A stretch of DNA of 64,000 nt, from the NCBI RefSeq assembly GCF_964204645.1, contig NC_134031.1, positions 62,001-126,000 of the forward strand, given 5' to 3'. Positions 57,770 through 64,000 of the stretch are shown here, in pieces. The DNA comes from Tubulanus polymorphus. Lineage: Eukaryota > Nemertea > Palaeonemertea > Tubulaniformes > Tubulanidae. The position numbers and the translations under genes were made by a program. The stretch's first letter is position 1; each line of letters begins with the position of its first letter. The notes beneath the pieces were generated by a model. It was not told the origin of the DNA and made no database searches. It saw nothing but the letters and a program-made list of their open reading frames with translations.

Positions 57770-58150
57770 TAATAAACCCCGACCTGTCCTCCTAGCTGGA
57801 GGAGGAGATAAACCCCGACCTGTCCTCCCAGCTGGAGGAGGAGATAAACCCCGACCTGTCCTCCCAGCTGGAGGAGGAGATAAACCCCGACCTGTCCTCC
57901 TACTAGAGTAGCTGGAGGAGGAGATAAACCCCGACCTGTCCTCCCAGCTGGAGGAGGAGATAAACCCCGACCTGTCCTCCTAGCTGGAGGAGGAGATAAA
58001 CCCCGACCTGTCCTCCCAGCTGGAGGAGGAGATAAACCCCGACCTGTCCTCCTACTAGAGTAGCTGGAGGAGGAGAAACCCACGACCTGTCCTCCCAGCT
58101 GGAGGAGGAGATAAACCCCGACCTGTCCTCCCAGCTGGAGGAGGAGTTTG
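57770..58150. repeat. 35-bp minisatellite upstream of PALS1
   Basis: About eleven copies of ATAAACCCCGACCTGTCCTC plus CCAGCTGGAGGAGGAG, two with a TACTAGAGTAG insertion. CAGCTGGAGG and CCTCCCAGCTGG overlap as a short palindrome. In the presumed PALS1 5' untranslated intron. Confidence 0.92.
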
Positions 58151-58297
58151 TTGTAGTATTGATGAGGAAGTGAGCCCCCTCACCCCCTCTCTCAGACTCC
58201 ACTCCCCCTCACCCCCTCTCTCAGACTCCACTCAGATAAATGGTGGTATTTTTGTAATAGATATTCTATCGATGTTTTTCAGGTTCCGGAGAGAAAT

Positions 58298-60562
58298 ATG
58301 ACGTCAACTCCGCGTTACTATGACGACAATAAGAACACTGTATTATCATCGAGTTTTACGAACCCGATTTACAACAATAAACACCACGGCAACGGCAGAA
58401 CGGAAGACGAAGAAATGATCGTCATCGACGATAACAATAGACAATACAACGGGTTTATAAATAATCCCGGATTAGACTCGGGTGAATCTCATAGAGAAAT
58501 GGCGATCGATTGCCCGGAAAATTTTACCGGCCGTAAAAAACAACCTCCTCGGTTTCCATCGGCAACAGGAGCCGGAGGAGCGGGTAAAACGGTGGATCAG
58601 GTGGAAAGAATTCGATTCCACCAGGAGGAACTGAGGAAACGAAAAGAGGAGGAAACTAGAATCGCGACGGAACAAGAATTCCTGCGAACGTCTCTACGTG
58701 GCTCGAAAAAACTACAAGCGTTAGAGCATAATAAACCATCGGTACCACCAGAGGGCGTTGATAATACAGGGTTTATAGAAGAGGAGGTAGACAGCGGTAG
58801 ACCCCCGTCGGGACGCGAGGGAGCCTCGGGACGAGTCGAGAAACCTGTCAGTTTAAACTCACTGTTTAAATCTATACAGAACTTACACGTTTCGACTAAA
58901 CACGAAAACGATTCTAAACTGACGGATGATATCTCGAAATTATATCAGATATTTCAAACCGATCGATTCCGAAACGCGATTAAAATCCGTGAGAAAATCC
59001 TCGAGATATCCGAGATACGTCCTTTAGTGATACCGGTGAATCACGACTCGGTGAATGCTTGCGTCGAGGCTTTTAATGAACTCCCGCAACAATCGCGAGA
59101 TCCGAGAATATTCGAACTGGCTTCCATTTTACAACGTCCCGAATTTCAATCGGTTCTCGTAACTCACGATAAGGTGGCGCCGCCGTACGAGGTGAGCGAA
59201 CCTCTCGAGGGCGAGGTTTACCCGTCGCGAGGTACGGAGAACTTTCAGTTTTTAGATAACGATGTTCCGATTAGAATCGTTACTCTGTTTAAATCCGGAG
59301 ATCCGTTAGGAGCGACAGTTCGTAACCACGACGACGCGATTATAATCGGTCGTATCGTTAAAGGCGGCGTCGCCGAGAAGAGCGGTTTACTTCACGAGGG
59401 AGATGAAATATTAGAGGTTAATAACGTTCCGTTACGAGGTAAAACAGTTACCGAGGTTTCTGATTTATTAGCGGAGATGAACGGAACGTTAACATTCCTG
59501 GTCGTCCCCGGCGATGAATCGAATGAATTCAACAATCAACACAACGATCAAACCGTCCACGTTAAAGCGTATTTTAATTACGATCCGGTCGATGATTTAT
59601 ATATTCCCTGTAAAGAGTTGGGAATCTCGTTTCAATGCGGAGATATTTTACACGTGATCAATCAGACGGATGGGTCGTGGTGGCAGGCGTACCGGGACGG
59701 CGAGGATACTAATACACTCGCCGGGTTAATACCCTCAAAAACATTCCAACAACACCGCGACGCCGCTAAACAAGTCATCGTCGACGACGACCAGTCAACA
59801 ATAGACAATCAAAGAAAGAAAAACAAAAAACTTTGTTTCAAGAAATCGACGAAAAAAAATAAGAAGAAAGTTTTGTACAATGCGTCGACGAACGAGGATC
59901 ACGAGGCCGAGGAGGTCCTCACGTACGAGGAGGTCGATTTATACTACCCTCAACCTAACAGGAAGCGCCCTCTAGTGTTAATCGGTCCTCCTAACGTCGG
60001 GCGTCATGATTTACGTCAGCGGTTGATGGAGAGTGATTTCGACCGGTTCGCCGCGGCGATACCTCATACGAGTCGATTGAGACGAGATGGAGAGGTCGAC
60101 GGTCGAGATTATCATTTCATTCCTCGTCCTGTATTCGAATCCGATATAAACACCGGTAAATTTGTAGAACACGGTGAATTCGAGAAGAATCTTTACGGAA
60201 CTTCGATCGCCGCGATCCGTGAAGTTATCAATTCCGGTAAAATCTGCGTTTTAAATTTACATCCGCAATCGCTGAAAATATTAAAAGCATCCGATTTGAA
60301 GCCGTACGTTATTTTCATTGCGGCTCCGAATATCGAGAATTTAAAATCAAATTGTTTAAAAGCTGGAAAACGTTTAACGGAAGAAGAATTACGAGATATT
60401 ATCAATCGAGGTCGTGAGATTGAAGAGACTTTCGGACATTATTTCGATCTCGCTATCGTTAATTACGATATCAATAAAACTTACGATGATTTAATTGCAG
60501 AAATTTATCGCTTAGAAATTGAACCTCAGTGGGTCCCGGCCCAATGGGTGCGGGCCACATGA
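58298..60562 (+). CDS. PALS1: PALS1 / MPP5 (stardust) MAGUK scaffold, intronless coding region
   Basis: A single open frame of 754 residues; human PALS1 has 675. The ATG follows a TTTTTCAG acceptor at 58280, so the 5' untranslated region is spliced. Conserved parts in order: HREMAIDCPENF (about residues 66-77), VERIRFHQEELRKRKEEE, an L27 region (about 185-300), a PDZ domain (PLGATVRNHDDAIIIGRIVK ... EKSGLLHEGDEILEVN, about 325-405), an SH3 domain (VKAYFNYDPVDDLYIPCKEL ... WWQAYRDG), a Lys-rich hook, and a guanylate-kinase-like domain (RKRPLVLIGPPNVGRHDL ... GRDYHFIPR ... EFEKNLYGTSIAAIREV), ending EPQWVPAQWVRAT. PALS1 links Crumbs and PATJ at the apical junction of epithelial cells. The kinase-like P-loop is degenerate, as usual for MAGUKs. 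All other complete coding regions here are split by introns. Confidence 0.97.
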   Translation: MTSTPRYYDDNKNTVLSSSFTNPIYNNKHHGNGRTEDEEMIVIDDNNRQYNGFINNPGLDSGESHREMAIDCPENFTGRKKQPPRFPSATGAGGAGKTVDQVERIRFHQEELRKRKEEETRIATEQEFLRTSLRGSKKLQALEHNKPSVPPEGVDNTGFIEEEVDSGRPPSGREGASGRVEKPVSLNSLFKSIQNLHVSTKHENDSKLTDDISKLYQIFQTDRFRNAIKIREKILEISEIRPLVIPVNHDSVNACVEAFNELPQQSRDPRIFELASILQRPEFQSVLVTHDKVAPPYEVSEPLEGEVYPSRGTENFQFLDNDVPIRIVTLFKSGDPLGATVRNHDDAIIIGRIVKGGVAEKSGLLHEGDEILEVNNVPLRGKTVTEVSDLLAEMNGTLTFLVVPGDESNEFNNQHNDQTVHVKAYFNYDPVDDLYIPCKELGISFQCGDILHVINQTDGSWWQAYRDGEDTNTLAGLIPSKTFQQHRDAAKQVIVDDDQSTIDNQRKKNKKLCFKKSTKKNKKKVLYNASTNEDHEAEEVLTYEEVDLYYPQPNRKRPLVLIGPPNVGRHDLRQRLMESDFDRFAAAIPHTSRLRRDGEVDGRDYHFIPRPVFESDINTGKFVEHGEFEKNLYGTSIAAIREVINSGKICVLNLHPQSLKILKASDLKPYVIFIAAPNIENLKSNCLKAGKRLTEEELRDIINRGREIEETFGHYFDLAIVNYDINKTYDDLIAEIYRLEIEPQWVPAQWVRAT

Positions 60563-60610
60563 GCCCTCAGTGGGTGCGGGCCCACTGGGTGAGGGCTACA
60601 TGAGCCTCCA
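60525..60610. repeat. Short tandem repeat over the PALS1 stop codon
   Basis: CAGTGGGTCCCGGCCCAATG, then GGTGCGGGCCACATGAGCC recur two or three times. The first copy encodes the normal C-terminus (QWVPAQWVRA); later copies are untranslated. Confidence 0.7.
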
Positions 60611-62100
60611 TTGTTAAGGTAGCCCATAGGTGAATTTAGATCATCAATTATAATGGTTTAATCATTGTTCAGTTTAGCAGAAGTTGTTGAAGTATTTTTC
60701 CTATGAAACCTAGTCTTCATTCATACAACAATAGTATTGTTTGTAACTAGTTTAAAAACCATTTTAATTTATCATCACAGAAGGGCAGAGAAGGGAAGAG
60801 CTAAAAGTGCTATTTATTTTAAACTGCTGAGGAGAATCTGTTGTTAAGCTGTTTTACTGGCTGTAGATGCAAGACGGAGGGAGTTGTATAGAATGGAGGT
60901 AGTTGTATATAGAGGAGGGAGGTAGGGAGGGAGGTGGATCAGGTATAGACTCCTCTAATCTTACTGCAATATAATAAATAATGAAATCACAGAACTCTCT
61001 GATTGAAACTTGTATCAATTCATTTTATTGTTTATTTAGCTCTTTTTTATTTATACATATTTTACTCTGCTGTATATAAACTGTAACTAATGATGTAACT
61101 AGTTACATTAATTACTGTAAATACTGTAAATTGCTGACTGAAAAAATTAGTTTCATATTCATCATTAAATTGATCCTGAATTTGTCGATAAAGAACACAC
61201 ATTCCTTTCCCTCTCACTGCCCCTCGCTGCCCCTTTCCCCTCACATCTCTACCCCTCACATCTTTCCCTCACAGTCCCCTCGCTGCCCCTCACATCTCTA
61301 CCCCTCACCACCCCTCACAGTCCCCTCTAGGTTTCCCTGTTTCCTTATTTCTCATATTTCCCCTCACAGTTTATAGAGTTCTATAGAATGAAAGGTTCTG
61401 CTGTATTCAATACTTGATTCACATTTTTGGTGTTGGTTTTTAAATCCAAAATTCAAGTATTACATTATTTATCAACTTGTAAATGATTTTATATTAATAA
61501 TTATGAATATATTTATATCTTAATCGGCTGGTACGAAACATATCTAATAATAGCCACGCTGGAGTCCTGATTGTATAGAGTTGTCACACATGTGTTTTGT
61601 CTCATGAGGTTTTAGTAATTTGATCCTATAGTTGATTTTCTCTCTGAGGTATTCTAGCAGTATTTATTACACTAATTAACTAAACCTCACTCTCTACAGT
61701 CAAACAGTCAAATCAGATACCAATCTTACCACAAATCAGCTACAAATATTATGTTAGATTTTTTATAATTTGATTGGTTTTAAAACCTAGAATATTAATC
61801 AATAATTTAGTTTGTTGCGTCTGCTGCTAGTCATGTGACTAGTTCGACTGCTCTGAGTAATGTGGGGTAGGGAAGGGCAGCCCTCGGCCGGAGAGGGTCA
61901 TCATCCCAGGCGATTGTTCTCCGTGAATGGCTTGACTTTTATACTGCATTATAAAATGTATTGTTAGCGTCCAAAAATATAAACAAAATATTTGTAAAGA
62001 TATTATTGAAATCTGCAGTTATTGACATATCTTACAATATACAACATAATCAATCAGTATGATATACATTACCTTATATTCATAATAATATCATTGGCAA
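60611..62100. other. PALS1 3' flank
   Basis: AT-rich DNA with a CCCCTCAC-rich tract at about 61200-61370 and several AATAAA-like words near 60970. No gene found. Confidence 0.4.
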
Positions 62101-62114
62101 GCAATATTCAAACA

Positions 62115-62305
62115 GATTCAGGGGATACCTGGATTCAAGGGATTCCTGCAATCAGGGATACCTGCAATCATGGATCCCTGGATTCCTGCAATCAGGGATA
62201 CCCAGATTCGAGGAAACCTAGATTCAGGGATACCTGCGATCAGGGAAACCATGGATTCAGGAATACCTGGATTCAGGGTTACCTAGATTCAGGGATACCC
62301 GGTAT
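62115..62305. repeat. Degenerate GGATTCAGGGATACCTG repeat
   Basis: About a dozen imperfect 16-26-bp units of GATTCAGGGATACCTG and ATTCCTGCAATCAGGG. No coding role apparent. Confidence 0.75.
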
Positions 62306-62679
62306 TAGATTTCGTCTCCAAACTTGTGTTTAAAACAAGCCTTCTTTTGGTTGAATTTGAGGAAAAACTGGTGAAAACTAATTTTGTTATATTTACATCA
62401 TTTATATTGAATAATTACATATCATCATTTATTGTAAACAATTATTTTGTTTATGAGAATTAAATATATATCTGTATATCTATATAAATCATTATTTATG
62501 GGTTTTTATACATTCTGCAGACAGGATTTCGAGAGGAACAGCTACGTCAGGTCGACTTAGCCCCGATTTAGGTCTGTAATTTTTAATTCTATATTGAAAA
62601 AAAATCTACGTTTATATCTAGGACAAAAAACTATTTGGCAAAATAGCCCCAACCTCAGGTCATTGCTAACCCTAACCCT

Positions 62680-62796
62680 AGCATGTCCACAGCAGGATTT
62701 GAACTAACCCTAACCCTAGCAAGCCCACAGCAGGATTTGAACCTGGGTCTCCAGCTTCGAAGTCGACTGTCCTAACCACTAGACCAACAGGACATG
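62680..62796 (-). mobile_element. tRNA-derived SINE-like fragment with CCCTAA tail
   Basis: Read on the minus strand: GTCCTGTTGGTCTAGTGGTT then AGGACA (box A and D arm), an anticodon-like CTTCGAA, box B GGTTCAAATCC, then TTAGGG-like repeats. The D-arm region resembles tRNA-Glu. The 3' end does not pair with the 5' GTCCTGT, so it is not a functional tRNA. Confidence 0.6.
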
Positions 62797-62994
62797 GTGA
62801 TTGAAATAGTTCAGATGTTTGCTTTGAATAAGACCAGTGATCAATAAGGTAAGGTTAAGTTCAAAATTACACTCTGTACTACGATAATCTTTAATTGAAA
62901 GGCTTTGCATTGTAGAAGACACCATTTTCTTGGGATAAATCAAGTTCAACAGTATGTCTCTACGCCTGCTCACTGGAGTTTTTCAAATTATCAA

Positions 62995-63196
62995 CAATTA
63001 TGGGTGCGATTCAAGAATAGGGGACTATAGCAATATATATGTAGTGATAGTAATCAATTAAGTAATAATATTAGTAATTGATAATGATGATATATAATGA
63101 TAGTAATGTATATAGTAATTAATGATGATTAGGGAACTAAACCTAACCCTAACCCTAACCACTAGTCCCCTATTCTTGAATCTTACCCAATTATGG
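62995..63196. mobile_element. MITE-like element with TTAGGG-like internal repeat
   Basis: Inverted repeats: GATTCAAGAATAGGGGACTA at the left (63008) and its perfect reverse complement at the right (ending 63182). The sequence CAATTATGG occurs directly at both outer edges (62995-63003 and 63188-63196), suggesting a target duplication of about 8 bp. Inside the right arm is CCTAACCCTAACCCTAACC. The interior is AT-rich with TGATAATGATG words. Confidence 0.65.
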
Positions 63197-63534
63197 TATT
63201 TAGGCATGGAAACACTTAGTCAAACATTAAAATTATTGAGTCACTTTTATAGTTAACCCTGAGACTTTGAATCCTTCAATACACAGTGAAATAGATGAAA
63301 AACAAATGTTTTATAGTTTAGTGATCAGGGTTAACAGCTGCTGTATCAGGTATGTATCATCATATGTATGTATGCAGACATCCTTTCAAGTTGAAATACT
63401 AGAGACATTCAATTAACACGAAACTTTATATCAATAAAATATATTTCATGATGTTTAATTTAGCAAAAAACATTGATAAACTTTTATGACATAAACAGAT
63501 AAATCGTAACCGATAGTAACCGCAGATGACAAAT
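63197..63534. other. 3' flank of the right-edge gene
   Basis: AT-rich; expected 3' untranslated region of the minus-strand gene ending at 63535. No other feature seen. Confidence 0.35.
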
Positions 63535-64000
63535 TTATGTCGTCGTGGTAACAGTTTGTATAACGTCGTTAAACCGGTGTCCGTTGATCTCAAATCCTGA
63601 TTGGATAAGAACGCTACCATCTGATTGGATAATGTCTACAGGTTCTTCTATGACCATTAACTGTTCATGCTGTAAATAACGAAATACAGTTTTAAGTCAA
63701 TATTGGAATCAATCTTTGAAGTGTCAGTTTCTGACATCAGTCTAAATATTTTCTGTTGTGCATCTTTTATACAGCATAACTCGGACAAACTGACATCTAG
63801 TACCACTAGTTCGGCTACAAACTACACACCTGTTGATCCAGCTGCACCTGCACCTGTTGCTGACTGAATACATCTGGGGTAGCTGCGTGCGTTTCAACTG
63901 AAAGTATTCAAATCACACATTAGAATTTAAATATCGACTAGGTGAATGTGTGTAAACCCGGTTTAAATAAACGGTACCTGAATTTATCAGGTACGATTCA
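63535..64000 (-). CDS. Q-rich protein of unknown family, C-terminal part (5' partial)
   Basis: Three exons on the minus strand, 64000-63978 (cut by the window edge), 63897-63830 and 63669-63535, join in phase. The 74 visible residues run ESYLINSVETHAATPD, then VFSQQQVQVQLDQQHEQL, then MVIEEPVDIIQSDGSV and INGHRFNDVIQTVTTTT at the stop (63535-63537). The Gln/Val-rich alternation and acidic hydrophobic stretches resemble activation regions of some transcription factors, but there is no domain to identify it. Confidence 0.6.

Noticed and set aside
62718-62796. tRNA-Glu-like gene
   Set aside because: The D arm and boxes are good but the acceptor ends do not pair and a TTAGGG-like tail follows; it is better explained as a SINE head.

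Overview
This is animal nuclear DNA: AT-rich, with intron-rich genes that use GT-AG splicing, and with very many tandem repeats. The gene content (a retinoid X receptor starting MDRS, a class I fumarase, a KDEL-type BiP) suggests a spiralian invertebrate, most likely a mollusc. The phylum is an inference. I assembled the coding exons by hand from splice sites, reading frame and remembered family sequence. For each complete gene the exon lengths sum to a whole number of codons.

Layout, left to right: the 3' end of a monocarboxylate-transporter-like (SLC16) gene (+); sigma-1 receptor SIGMAR1 (-); a puzzling coding-like stretch near 2.2-2.7 kb; RXR (-, 3.9-16.1 kb), whose introns hold about ten repeat arrays and two mobile elements; folylpolyglutamate synthase FPGS (-, 17.3-21.4 kb); class I fumarate hydratase (-, 22.7-25.6 kb); FBXO47 (+, 26.7-28.9 kb); QTRT1, the catalytic subunit of tRNA-guanine transglycosylase (+, 30.8-33.8 kb); a 2 kb satellite; BiP/GRP78 HSPA5 (-, 38.2-41.2 kb); a non-coding snoRNA host gene (+, 41.8-45.2 kb); MED22 (-); ribosomal protein L7a RPL7A (+, 46.8-50.0 kb) with snoRNAs in its introns; VHL (-); the MICOS subunit MIC10 (-); a nine-finger C2H2 protein (-); an intronless PALS1/MPP5 coding region (+, 58.3-60.6 kb); and the 3' end of a Q-rich protein gene (-) at the right edge.

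The strongest new observations are these. (1) A compact spliced non-coding gene, divergent from HSPA5, carries about eight C/D and three H/ACA snoRNA candidates. Several have guides matching vertebrate GAS5 or RPL7A snoRNAs (SNORD79-, SNORD74- and SNORD24-like). (2) MED22 and RPL7A keep the divergent arrangement of the vertebrate surfeit locus, and RPL7A keeps SNORD36-like intronic snoRNAs. (3) Several minisatellites are amplified exon edges. FPGS has nine copies of an exon end with its 5' splice site, QTRT1 has about twenty copies of a 3' splice site with the exon start, and the VHL stop codon lies inside a 26-bp array. In FPGS and QTRT1, use of a decoy site would give an in-frame stop.

Mobile DNA consists of short inverted-repeat (MITE-like) elements and tRNA-derived SINE-like pieces next to CCCTAA tracts. 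I see no CRISPR, operon or prokaryotic feature.
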